Below are positions 18,899 to 27,315 of a stretch of 64,000 nucleotides of DNA, piece by piece (positions within the stretch are counted from its first letter, which is position 1; each line of letters starts with the position of its first letter). The notes below the pieces were generated by a model. It ran no database searches. It saw nothing but the letters and a program-made list of their open reading frames with translations, and was not told the origin of the DNA. The position numbers and the translations under genes are program-made. This DNA comes from Clostridiaceae bacterium (GTDB lineage: Bacteria; Bacillota; Clostridia; DUPQ01), in assembly GCA_012838235.1 (NCBI GenBank), contig DUPQ01000065.1:1-64000 (forward strand). The letters are read 5' to 3'.

Positions 18899-20012
18899 TA
18901 TCTCCTCCCTCATATCCGCTTACAAGAAACGTATTATCATCAATCCATTGAGTATACACCACTCTGAATGAGTCGCTTAATACAAAGGTTTTAAGTAATT
19001 TGTTTGTCTTTATATCAATAAAGGATAAAGTTACATTGTTGCGGTTGAGTAAAAGAACGGCTGCAATGTAATCGGTATCGGTTTTCATCGGCACAATCTT
19101 CAATGCCGATTTTTCTATCCCGAGAGATCCTTTTTCCACATTCAGTGATAATATGTTCAAAATCTCATATTTTTGATAGTAATCGGCAGTGTAAATATAG
19201 TAGGGATAGCAAAAATGACCGTTAGGAGATACCGAAACCGACACGGTCGCTTTTACCTTGGATGGTATCTCTATTCTGCACAACATGTCATTACAAGTGT
19301 AAAAAACAGTGGTATCGGATATGTATGCCCGGTTGTAATAAGCGTCCTTTGCCAGTAGGACATCTTCTTTGCTTTCAAAGTCATATAACCGGATATCATT
19401 TGTTTTTCCGTTGTTTCTTCTGTTGGTCAGATAAAGAAGAAAGCGTCCGTCTTCCGACAATACCGGCTTTGTACCCCAGTAAAGACCGTTAGCCCTGTTA
19501 TTCTCCAATGAGTATCTGTAAGTGGTAGTCTCATCCGATTCCGACAAAAGTATATCCATAACGGGAACGGACAAATCCACAAGATATATCTTGTGCTGGT
19601 TGCATAAAAGATATTGCTTTCCTTCAGTATCGGGTATTGCGATAAGAGGGCTGTTTAGTGTTTCATTCTCTCTTCCGTTATATACCGGATATTCCTGTCC
19701 ATTTACCTGTATTAAATACAATTTTACTTGATAGCCGTCCGATGCTTCTAATGTGATTGAACGGGTGTCATATATAGCCGGCAGGACCTGAACACCGTGC
19801 TGATACTGCATAAGCATGTCCAGTTGTACAAAATCCGTCTGTTCCGCAACTTCAGATTGGGTAGGCTTAGCGGTAGCGGAAGGTAAGACGGTTGTTGTAG
19901 GGTAGGGTGACGGACTGTTTTTATTGCAAGCGGAAAGCTGCAATACTATACATAAAGTTATCAATGTCGGCAATATATACCCTTTATTTTTTTTCTTATG
20001 TATCTTAACCAT
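18870..20012 (-). CDS. Lipoprotein with beta-propeller-like body
   Basis: 380 aa. The N-terminus is a lipoprotein signal (KKKNKG, hydrophobic core, LSAC near residue 29) followed by a Ser/Pro/Thr-rich linker. The body has repeated strands such as GRFLLYLTNRR, DIRLYDFESKEDVLLAKD and LLNRNNVTLSFIDIKTNKLLKTF, typical of WD40/TolB-like propellers. No function can be assigned. It is co-directional with the M23-like gene and probably works with it at the cell wall. No clear Shine-Dalgarno precedes the ATG. Confidence 0.75.
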   Translation of the reverse strand: MVKIHKKKNKGYILPTLITLCIVLQLSACNKNSPSPYPTTTVLPSATAKPTQSEVAEQTDFVQLDMLMQYQHGVQVLPAIYDTRSITLEASDGYQVKLYLIQVNGQEYPVYNGRENETLNSPLIAIPDTEGKQYLLCNQHKIYLVDLSVPVMDILLSESDETTTYRYSLENNRANGLYWGTKPVLSEDGRFLLYLTNRRNNGKTNDIRLYDFESKEDVLLAKDAYYNRAYISDTTVFYTCNDMLCRIEIPSKVKATVSVSVSPNGHFCYPYYIYTADYYQKYEILNILSLNVEKGSLGIEKSALKIVPMKTDTDYIAAVLLLNRNNVTLSFIDIKTNKLLKTFVLSDSFRVVYTQWIDDNTFLVSGYEGGDNEKTYLLSY

Positions 20013-20042
20013 GTGTATATTTTATCCGTAATAGTGTTAAAT

Positions 20043-20058
20043 AACAATAATAATTGTT
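20043..20058. promoter_or_regulatory. 16-bp inverted repeat in the divergent promoter region
   Basis: AACAAT-AATA-ATTGTT between the divergent lipoprotein and D,D-carboxypeptidase genes, touching the -35 of the latter. A regulator site is possible; this is AT-rich DNA and chance is not excluded. Confidence 0.4.
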
Positions 20059-20086
20059 GTTTGACAGTATACAGCAATGGTATAAT
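20057..20086 (+). promoter_or_regulatory. Promoter of the D,D-carboxypeptidase gene
   Basis: TATAAT at 20081-20086 with TTGTTT 18 bp upstream (20057-20062). A better -35, TTGACA at 20061-20066, is only 14 bp away. Confidence 0.55.
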
Positions 20087-20119
20087 CTATGTGTCACAAA
20101 AGATAAGGAGGGCAATGCC

Positions 20120-21334
20120 TTGAAAAAAAGAACAGTATCAATATTTGTTTTAATATCTCTTCTGCTTTTAATGCTTCCGGTACAGGCTTCAAAAGATTCC
20201 TATAGTAAGCATGAAGTTTCCGCTATATATTCAAAAGCTTCGTTGAACGATTTACAGGCGACAAGCGCTATTTTGCTGGAAGTCAATACCGGAAAGATTC
20301 TTTACTCGAAAGAGGAAAATAAACAGATACCCATTGCCAGTCTTACAAAGATTATGTCGGTTTATCTTGTTATGCAGGCCATTGCAAACAAGGAGATATC
20401 CTACGATACGGTTGTTAAAGCCTCCGCTAAGGCACACGGAGTGGAAGGTTCTTCGGTCTATCTCAATCTGGGTGAAGAATTCACTTTAGAGGAAATGCTG
20501 TACGCTATTGAAGTACGATCGGCTAATGATGCTACCGTTGCGGTTGCCGAGGCTGTTGCCGGCTCTCAGGGTGACTTTGTAAACAGAATGAATCAAAAGG
20601 CCGTAGAACTGGGTATGATGGATACCTATTACAGAGACTGCACGGGATTAACCGACGTGGGGCATTACAGTACCGTTAAGGATTTGTCTGTCATTTGCAG
20701 AGCGCTTGTAACGGAATATCCCGATATATTCAGGTTCAGTACCACACTGGAAAGGGATTTTCGCGACAAAGATCACAGAGATTATCAATATATGGTTAAC
20801 AGGAATAACCTTTTGAATTACTATGACGGAGCGACAGGATTGAAAACCGGCTTTACCACTGCTGCGGGATACTGTCTTGTGGGTACTGCCGAGAAGGGGG
20901 AACTCAGTCTTATTGCCATTGTTACGGGAGAGCCGGACAATAACCACAGGGTAGCGGAAACGGCTTTCCTTTTGGACTACGGATTTGCCAATTTTATGTT
21001 TACCGATACCCGAGACGATATGCAGACGGTAGGGTCCATTGAAGTCAGAAAAGGCATTGAAAAGACCGTGGAGACCTATGCTAAGGGAACTTTGAGGTTT
21101 TTATTGAAGAAAACCGAAATACCCGAGATATCCAAAGAGATAGTATACAATGCGGCTACTTTGGAAGCACCGGTGGAAAAAGATACCGAAATAGGTAAGG
21201 TGGTATACTCCCTTAACGGCGAAGTGTTGGGCGAAATACCGGTATACACTGCAGAGGATATGGAAAAAGCGGGTTTCTGGACATTGTTGTGGCGCTCTAT
21301 CCTTTCCTGGTTCGGAGTGGATTGGGAGAAATAG
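20120..21334 (+). CDS. D-alanyl-D-alanine carboxypeptidase (peptidase S11, DacF/PBP5-like)
   Basis: 404 aa from TTG 20120, 7 nt after GGAGGG and ahead of a Sec signal (KKRTVSIFVLISLLLLMLPVQA). The active-site triad motifs are intact: SLTK (S-x-x-K), SAN and KTG (LKTGFTTAAGYC). A beta-sandwich domain and a terminal amphipathic helix (FWTLLWRSILSWFG) follow, the usual membrane anchor of low-molecular-weight PBPs. It trims the terminal D-Ala from peptidoglycan stem peptides outside the membrane. Confidence 0.93.
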   Translation: MKKRTVSIFVLISLLLLMLPVQASKDSYSKHEVSAIYSKASLNDLQATSAILLEVNTGKILYSKEENKQIPIASLTKIMSVYLVMQAIANKEISYDTVVKASAKAHGVEGSSVYLNLGEEFTLEEMLYAIEVRSANDATVAVAEAVAGSQGDFVNRMNQKAVELGMMDTYYRDCTGLTDVGHYSTVKDLSVICRALVTEYPDIFRFSTTLERDFRDKDHRDYQYMVNRNNLLNYYDGATGLKTGFTTAAGYCLVGTAEKGELSLIAIVTGEPDNNHRVAETAFLLDYGFANFMFTDTRDDMQTVGSIEVRKGIEKTVETYAKGTLRFLLKKTEIPEISKEIVYNAATLEAPVEKDTEIGKVVYSLNGEVLGEIPVYTAEDMEKAGFWTLLWRSILSWFGVDWEK

Positions 21335-21370
21335 GGGATGCAATTTATTTTTTGATTGGTAATAAGTTGT

Positions 21371-23227
21371 ATGGAGAACAAAAAAAAGATAGGAAAAATC
21401 TTAGTTATTATTATAACAGTTGTGCTTGCTGTAGGTGCATTGCTGTATATTTTACGTGGCACTCTTTTAAACTTTATAGCTCCTTTCAATGTTACGACCT
21501 TTAATAGCGATATTGTAGTAAAAAGGTCGGACGGTAAAGAACCTCTAAACATGCCTTATAGGTATTCCAAGGCTATATTAGACAACAGACAGCTGTATAA
21601 AGAAGAGATTGTCGGTCTTAACATATCTACAATTAAGTACGACTTAAGTGATACGGGCATAAGTTTACGTAACTATGAAGATATTTTGCTAAATGCTGAT
21701 AGTAGCGAAGTTAAGGCTGCTATAGATTCAATAAAGTACTGCAAAGGTATAACCGCATTAAGCGGTATAATTTCCGATAAAGAGGGTAGTAAGATAGAGC
21801 TTTATGAAGGTTGCACCGCTGATTTGTTATTAAAGGATTATAAGCATTATGCTATTATTCCCTCGACTTTCGGAAAACATATTAACAAAGAACTTGCGGA
21901 TAAAGATAAGATGTTTTATCTATTAAATCCTGACAAAAACGGTTTAGCATATTTCACTATAATAGGAGAGTATGAAGTAAAGCAGGACAGAAAATCAAAT
22001 AGAGAGCCTGATACTATATATTTATCTTATGCGGGATTAAGTAATGTAGTTCGGGGAGAACAGGAAGATATATCTGCCCATATTGATTGCATGGAGATTG
22101 ATGTAAATGAGCAGGCGGACCTTGTAAAGTTCTCATATTTTCTTTCCGAATATTTTGCAGATATAAATGTAATTTCTCAATACGCAAAAAGGATAAACAG
22201 ATTTAATGAAGTTTATTCATATATGTTTGTAAATACGGTGGGTATAGAGCCTATCATTCTTGAAGAGGATACCGATTTTGAAAAGACGGTAATAACTATT
22301 TCCCGTATTGACGGGAAAGAAAACCTTGAAATGTCACATATATATGGTGATGCATTGATTAATGAGTATGACCAATATTCACAGTATATAACCGACATTA
22401 TTCTCAGTACCGGTAGAAAAGGCATTAACATAAACGACTATCCTCCGTACCGGGCTCCAAGATACGGTTTGAATTTCGGTGGCACTACTCATTTTTTCAG
22501 TGATAGTTTAGAATATTGCGAAGAACAGAACCGCCAATTCCCATACTACCACCAAGCAATTACCGGGTTAAGGGAAATAAAGGGTATGAAAGAAGGCACC
22601 GAGATAACGTTTTATACTAATTATACTGATAAAGATTTGGTAAAAGTAAGGGAAGAAGACATAAAATCTATGTCTCGTCGGAATAATGTTTACGTAAAAG
22701 GATATGCTATATTACCTGTGACACTACATGAATCTACTCGCAATTATCGCAGTATAGATTATCATGTGTTGTTCCTTTCGGAAGATAGAATGTTTAGAGA
22801 AAAGCCCGATGAATTATTGTATATGGGTTTCAAAGTAATAGGTTATTATGAATTGCCGGAAGACTTTGTACCGGAAGAGTATAAATATAGGCGGGAGGAT
22901 TATGAAAAGCAAGGAAAAGGAATCGTAAGTTCACTGGATAAGTACGGTAATGAAGTTAAAATAACTGATTATGAACCTGACGGGTATGACACTATATATT
23001 TTACATATGCAGGGTATAATGATAGGTATAAGCTGAAACAGTTTAAAAACGAATACATAGAGGCTATAACAATAGAGACAAAAAGTGATACCGATATTAC
23101 GCAACTGGTTAAATACTTGGAGCGATATTTTGTACCATCCGATAATACTGCAAAATATTCAAAGGAGAAAAATGTATTGGGTTTGGAGTATGAGTACTGT
23201 TACACGATAACAAATAAAGCAAATTAG
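21371..23227 (+). CDS. Exported two-domain protein, full-length paralogue of the 17-1798 protein
   Basis: 618 aa from ATG 21371, which aligns with the paralogue's start; the ribosome site is weak and an in-frame TTG at 21356 is an alternative. A membrane anchor (about 8-30) is followed by two related halves with the same marker strands: SDIVVKRSDGKEPLNMP, FTIIGEYE, DTIYLSYAGL, then ISRIDGKENLEMSH, FKVIGYYE, DTIYFTYAGY. Similarity to the first protein is strong throughout, with small insertions such as KQDRKSNREP. The gene lies 18 kb from its relatives, so the duplication has dispersed. Function unknown. Confidence 0.85.
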   Translation: MENKKKIGKILVIIITVVLAVGALLYILRGTLLNFIAPFNVTTFNSDIVVKRSDGKEPLNMPYRYSKAILDNRQLYKEEIVGLNISTIKYDLSDTGISLRNYEDILLNADSSEVKAAIDSIKYCKGITALSGIISDKEGSKIELYEGCTADLLLKDYKHYAIIPSTFGKHINKELADKDKMFYLLNPDKNGLAYFTIIGEYEVKQDRKSNREPDTIYLSYAGLSNVVRGEQEDISAHIDCMEIDVNEQADLVKFSYFLSEYFADINVISQYAKRINRFNEVYSYMFVNTVGIEPIILEEDTDFEKTVITISRIDGKENLEMSHIYGDALINEYDQYSQYITDIILSTGRKGININDYPPYRAPRYGLNFGGTTHFFSDSLEYCEEQNRQFPYYHQAITGLREIKGMKEGTEITFYTNYTDKDLVKVREEDIKSMSRRNNVYVKGYAILPVTLHESTRNYRSIDYHVLFLSEDRMFREKPDELLYMGFKVIGYYELPEDFVPEEYKYRREDYEKQGKGIVSSLDKYGNEVKITDYEPDGYDTIYFTYAGYNDRYKLKQFKNEYIEAITIETKSDTDITQLVKYLERYFVPSDNTAKYSKEKNVLGLEYEYCYTITNKAN

Positions 23228-23382
23228 CGAACAGTGCAAAGCCGATCTATATGTTCATCAAGCAAAGATTCTACTTAATTTCCAATATTCAAAAACGTAA
23301 TCTGTTTCCAAGCGATAGTTAAAACAGGTTAAGTATAGGCAGTTTAAGCTGTCTAAGCATAATATCAAAATAGGGATATATC
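23228..23382. other. Gene-free spacer
   Basis: Between the paralogue and the M50 gene I see only AT-rich sequence with a weak hairpin-like stretch (GGCAGTTTAAGCTGTC near 23338). No open frame or recognised RNA. Confidence 0.5.
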
Positions 23383-23411
23383 TTTACATATTAAATCTTA
23401 AAATGTATAAT
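23383..23411 (+). promoter_or_regulatory. Promoter of the M50-trpS-scpAB-rluB cluster
   Basis: TTTACA (23383-23388), 17-bp spacer, TATAAT (23406-23411), 27 bp before the first gene. Confidence 0.75.
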
Positions 23412-23437
23412 CGGTAAAAGGAAAAGGTGTTAATTAT

Positions 23438-24112
23438 ATGTGGCAAGGCCTTTTAAACACGTTAATAACCATGTTGTATATGATTCCGGTAATGCTTATA
23501 TCGCTTACCCTTCATGAGTGTGCGCACGGCCTTATGGCGTTAAAATTGGGAGATACCACCGCAAGAGATGCCGGTCGTTTAACATTGAATCCTTTGAAAC
23601 ACTTAGACCCTATGGGTGCGATAATGATGGTAATTGCCAGAGTGGGGTGGGCAAAACCCGTTCCGGTCAATCCCATGAATTTCAAAGACCCTAAAAACGG
23701 CATGGCGTTAGTGGGACTTGCCGGACCTCTCACAAATCTGCTGATATCTTTCGGAGCGGCTTTTCCGGTTGCTTTGATTGAACAGGCGGTGAATTTGCAC
23801 GGGGTGGAATTTACCGTTTTTTTAAGAATTACATATACTTTCTTTTATTTGCTTTTTCAGGCAAATGTTTTTCTTGCACTGTTTAACCTCATACCGGTTC
23901 CGCCGTTTGACGGATCGAGGATATTGTTCGGTATACTGCCCGACAAATACTATTTCAGTGTAATGAGATACGAAAGAATTGTGGGAATGATATTTTTAGT
24001 TGTTTTCTTTATATTCCGGTCACAGTTTGCGAATGTGTTGGATTTAATCGCTTCACCCATAACAAAAGCGTTTTTGTTTGTGGCAAATTGGTTTGTAGGA
24101 CTATTTTACTAG
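23438..24112 (+). CDS. Site-2-protease-like (M50) integral membrane metalloprotease
   Basis: 224 aa with four to five membrane helices. The zinc motif HECAH lies in the first helix (LTLHECAHGL, near residue 28). The second ligand region NLIPVPPFDGSRI is the family's NPxPxxDGG-like motif. This short form lacks PDZ domains. It would cleave proteins within the membrane; substrates are unknown. It directly precedes trpS and scpAB, a neighbourhood seen in many Clostridia. Confidence 0.92.
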   Translation: MWQGLLNTLITMLYMIPVMLISLTLHECAHGLMALKLGDTTARDAGRLTLNPLKHLDPMGAIMMVIARVGWAKPVPVNPMNFKDPKNGMALVGLAGPLTNLLISFGAAFPVALIEQAVNLHGVEFTVFLRITYTFFYLLFQANVFLALFNLIPVPPFDGSRILFGILPDKYYFSVMRYERIVGMIFLVVFFIFRSQFANVLDLIASPITKAFLFVANWFVGLFY

Positions 24113-24121
24113 GAGGTTTTT

Positions 24122-25111
24122 ATGAAAAAGAAGGTTGTATTAAGCGGAACAAGAAGTACGGGCTCACTGCATTTGGGAAACTATTTCGGAGCGGTGGAAA
24201 ACTGGCTCAATTTGCAGAATAAATATGACTGCTACTTTTTTATAGCTGACTGGCATTCGCTGACTACCGGTTATGAAGATACCGATAACTATATTGCCAA
24301 TATTAAGGAAGTTGTTATGGACTTATACGCATCGGGACTGGATTCCGATAAATGTAACATATTTTTACAATCGAAAAACCAGGACCATGCAGAACTGCAT
24401 CTGCTTTTATCCATGATTACACCGTTATCCTGGCTGGAGCGGTGTCCTACATACAAAGATCAGTTGAGTCAGCTTGCCGAGAAGGATATAAGGACGTACG
24501 GCTTTTTAGGTTATCCCTGTCTTATGGCTGCGGATATTCTCATTTACAGGGCGGAGGGTGTACCGGTAGGTGAAGACCAGCTTGCACATCTGGAAATAAC
24601 CAGAGAAATAGCACGAAGATTCAACTATATGTACGGTGAGGTATTCCCCGAACCTAAAGCTCTGCTTACAAAAGCAAAGGTGCTGCCGGGGCTGGACGGA
24701 AGAAAAATGAGTAAAAGTTATGATAATACCATACTGCTTAAAGAGGAAGATGATGTATTGAGAGCTAAAATCATGAGCATGGTTACCGATCCCGCACGTA
24801 TAAGAAAGACCGATCCCGGACATCCGGAAATATGTTCGGTATATGCCTTTCATAAGGTCTTCAATCAGGCGGAAGTTGCTTCCATCTGTGAGTCCTGTAA
24901 AAAAGGCGAGATAGGATGTGTTGCCTGCAAGAAGAACTTATACGGAAAGGTATCGGAGTTCTTACGCCCGATACAGGAAAGAAGAAGAGAGATTGCGGGG
25001 AAACCCAAGCTTATGAAAGAAATATTGGAAAAGGGCAATGCCAACGCTAAAATAAAGACGGATGAAACTATGACTATGGTAAGAAAGGCCATGAAGGTAA
25101 ATTGGGAGTAG
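24122..25111 (+). CDS. trpS: Tryptophanyl-tRNA synthetase
   Basis: 329 aa, normal length. The HIGH-like signature is LHLGN in TRSTGSLHLGNYFG, and the KMSKS signature is GRKMSKSYDN near 195. A C-terminal CESC...CVAC pair suggests a zinc or iron-sulfur site, as in some TrpRS enzymes. It charges tRNA-Trp. AGGAGG lies before the ATG. There is no T-box here, so regulation differs from valS. The last 10 nt overlap scpA. Confidence 0.96.
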   Translation: MKKKVVLSGTRSTGSLHLGNYFGAVENWLNLQNKYDCYFFIADWHSLTTGYEDTDNYIANIKEVVMDLYASGLDSDKCNIFLQSKNQDHAELHLLLSMITPLSWLERCPTYKDQLSQLAEKDIRTYGFLGYPCLMAADILIYRAEGVPVGEDQLAHLEITREIARRFNYMYGEVFPEPKALLTKAKVLPGLDGRKMSKSYDNTILLKEEDDVLRAKIMSMVTDPARIRKTDPGHPEICSVYAFHKVFNQAEVASICESCKKGEIGCVACKKNLYGKVSEFLRPIQERRREIAGKPKLMKEILEKGNANAKIKTDETMTMVRKAMKVNWE

Positions 25112-25869
25112 GATATCAGTTAAAACTGGAAAACTTTGAAGGACCGCTGGATCTTCTGTTACATCTTATCGATGAGAATAAGATGAGTATTTACGACATA
25201 AAAATAAGTATAATAACCGAACAGTATCTGGATTATCTTATGGCTATGCAACAGCTGGATATGGATATAGCAAGCGATTTTCTGGTTATTGCCGCCACAT
25301 TGTTGCATATAAAATCCAGATCCATGCTTCCTAAGGCAAAAGAAGATGAGGTTGACAGCGAGACCGATTTGATAAGACAGCTTATCGAGTATAAGAAGAT
25401 AAAGAAAGCGGGAGAGCGGTTCAGAGAATTACATGAAGAAGGGCAGAAGAGTTTGCATTCCTTTGCCTCCACGGAAGACTTCGGAGAATCGGAAAAAACC
25501 TATACACTTTGCAAAAGCATGCTGGTAATGATTTATCGGGAAACCATGCAAAGGCAGATTGATAAAAGAAATCTGAAAGCGGAGAATATAAAAGAGATTG
25601 TAAAAAAAGAGAAAATATCGCTCATAAAATCCATCAGGAAGATAATCGATGTGCTCTTTAAGGAAAAGAGGATAAGTTTTTTTACCCGATTTAAAGATAA
25701 CTCGGTATCCAATGCGCAACTGATAACGGATTTTCTCTCCATTTTAGTTTTGTCAACTCAGAAAAAAGCCACACTTAAACAAAAAAGACCTTTTGAAGAT
25801 ATAATCGTGGAAGGAACCGAAACATTAAGCTATCCGGATAATATACAGGAAATATACGATTGGGAGTAA
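25102..25869 (+). CDS. scpA: Segregation and condensation protein A
   Basis: 255 aa, TTG start overlapping the trpS stop, with AAGG just upstream. The kleisin N-terminal motif FEGPLDLLLHLIDE is typical. DFLVIAATLLHIKSRSMLP follows, and a C-terminal winged-helix region begins near 170. ScpA bridges the SMC heads and, with ScpB, forms the condensin that compacts and segregates chromosomes. scpB lies 3 nt downstream. Confidence 0.95.
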   Translation: MGVGYQLKLENFEGPLDLLLHLIDENKMSIYDIKISIITEQYLDYLMAMQQLDMDIASDFLVIAATLLHIKSRSMLPKAKEDEVDSETDLIRQLIEYKKIKKAGERFRELHEEGQKSLHSFASTEDFGESEKTYTLCKSMLVMIYRETMQRQIDKRNLKAENIKEIVKKEKISLIKSIRKIIDVLFKEKRISFFTRFKDNSVSNAQLITDFLSILVLSTQKKATLKQKRPFEDIIVEGTETLSYPDNIQEIYDWE

Positions 25870-25872
25870 GAT

Positions 25873-26436
25873 ATGGATAAAGAGTACATTATAAACCAGA
25901 TAACCGCAATGCTTTATGCTAACGGTGAGCCGGTGCCCTTAACCAAATTGGAACAGATACTGGAGACCGATAAAAAAGAGATAAAAAAGATAATTGATGA
26001 GCATATAACCTATTTAAAAGACATTAAGTCCGGCATTCTGATAAGACAGATAGAAGACTCTTACCAGATGTGCACCAACCCGATATATTTTCCCGCAGTC
26101 CGTCAGCTGTTTGAAAAGAAGAGGACCGATACATTGTCCAGAGCGGCATATGAGACTCTGGCAATAATCGCATATAACAAAGAAGCTACCAGAGCAAAGA
26201 TAGAAAGTATAAGAGGCAATTCCGACAGTCCGTTAAAGACATTACTGGAAAGAGGTCTGGTAATCGAAGCGGGAAGACTGGAAGCTCCGGGAAGACCGGT
26301 GTTATACAAGCCCGCAGAAGAGTTCTACAGAGCCTTTGATGTGTCTTCTTTGGATGATTTGATTCCGCTGGACAGTTTTGATGATGAAGAGGTGACGGAT
26401 ACAGAGGAAACCGAAGTAACCGAAGTATCGGAATAA
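25873..26436 (+). CDS. scpB: Segregation and condensation protein B
   Basis: 187 aa with two winged-helix domains: an N-terminal one ending near 80 (SGILIRQIEDSYQMCTNP) and a second with LSRAAYETLAIIAYNKEATRAKIESIRG and LLERGLVIEAGR. The tail is very acidic (about 160-187). It dimerises and binds ScpA within the SMC complex. Same operon as scpA and rluB, the standard order. Confidence 0.95.
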   Translation: MDKEYIINQITAMLYANGEPVPLTKLEQILETDKKEIKKIIDEHITYLKDIKSGILIRQIEDSYQMCTNPIYFPAVRQLFEKKRTDTLSRAAYETLAIIAYNKEATRAKIESIRGNSDSPLKTLLERGLVIEAGRLEAPGRPVLYKPAEEFYRAFDVSSLDDLIPLDSFDDEEVTDTEETEVTEVSE

Positions 26437-26453
26437 GAAAATCCGTGGAAAAA

Positions 26454-27167
26454 ATGCGTTTACAAAAATATATTGCTTTATGCGGTTATGCATCCAGAAG
26501 AGCGGCGGAAGAACTTATCTTCAACGGCTCGGTATCGGTAAACGGCAAGATTGTACGGGATATTGTAATGGTGGACGATTCCGATGAAGTAAGGGTTAAC
26601 GGAAAACTTTTAAAGACAGAAACAAAAAAACTGTATTTCGTATTCAATAAACCTAATATGGTTATAACCTCCATGTCAGATAAGTTCGGCAGGAAAACCG
26701 TTGCGGACTTTTTTAACAATATCGAGGAAAGAGTTTATCCCGTAGGAAGATTGGATTACGATTCCTCCGGTCTCCTATTCATGACCAATGACGGTGACTT
26801 TGCAAATTATCTGATGCATCCTAAAAATGAGGTAACAAAAACCTATGCCGTTTCGGCAAAGGGTAATATAACCGATGAGATAAAAGAAATGTTGGAAAAC
26901 GGGGTGGATATAGGGGGATATATAACAGGGAAAGCTGAAATAAATAATATAGTAAATTATAGTGACGGGAAATGCTCTGCGGAAATATCGATAAAAGAAG
27001 GTAAAAACCGTCAGGTAAGAAAAATGTTCGAAGCAGTCGGCATAAAGGTATATGCACTGCAAAGAATATCCGTAGGGGCTGTGCAATTGGGAGATCTTAA
27101 AAAGGGCAGATACAGGTCTCTTACGCAAAAAGAATTGCGTGATTTGGGATATGAAAGGCAGTTTTAG
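26454..27167 (+). CDS. rluB: 23S rRNA pseudouridine synthase, RluB/RsuA family
   Basis: 237 aa from ATG 26454 (MRLQKYIALCGYASRR, the family's usual start); an in-frame GTG at 26445 is an alternative. An N-terminal S4 RNA-binding domain (about 1-60) is followed by the catalytic motif VGRLDYDSSGLLFMTNDG, whose first Asp is the catalytic residue. The KEGKNRQVRKMF motif near the end fits RsuA/RluB. Specificity for 23S U2605 is inferred from the scpAB context. Confidence 0.92.
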   Translation: MRLQKYIALCGYASRRAAEELIFNGSVSVNGKIVRDIVMVDDSDEVRVNGKLLKTETKKLYFVFNKPNMVITSMSDKFGRKTVADFFNNIEERVYPVGRLDYDSSGLLFMTNDGDFANYLMHPKNEVTKTYAVSAKGNITDEIKEMLENGVDIGGYITGKAEINNIVNYSDGKCSAEISIKEGKNRQVRKMFEAVGIKVYALQRISVGAVQLGDLKKGRYRSLTQKELRDLGYERQF

Positions 27168-27249
27168 CCCGAGTTTTCCGTAATATTTCTATTGTTGTTT
27201 TTTTTGTACAGCAAACCGGCAATAAACTTAATAATTTACCAAAATTCGT

Positions 27250-27278
27250 TTGTACAGATCTGTTATAAATGATATAAT
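27250..27278 (+). promoter_or_regulatory. Promoter of the carboxyltransferase cluster
   Basis: TTGTAC (27250-27255), 17-bp spacer, TATAAT (27273-27278), 37 bp before the first gene. Confidence 0.75.
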
Positions 27279-27315
27279 CAACTGCAATGGCATATTATGA
27301 ATTAGAGGTAAATAA

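Noticed and set aside
21076-21552. Minus-strand open frame spanning the end of the D,D-carboxypeptidase and the next gene's start
   Set aside because: Both overlapped genes are well supported; the frame has no ribosome site or conserved feature.
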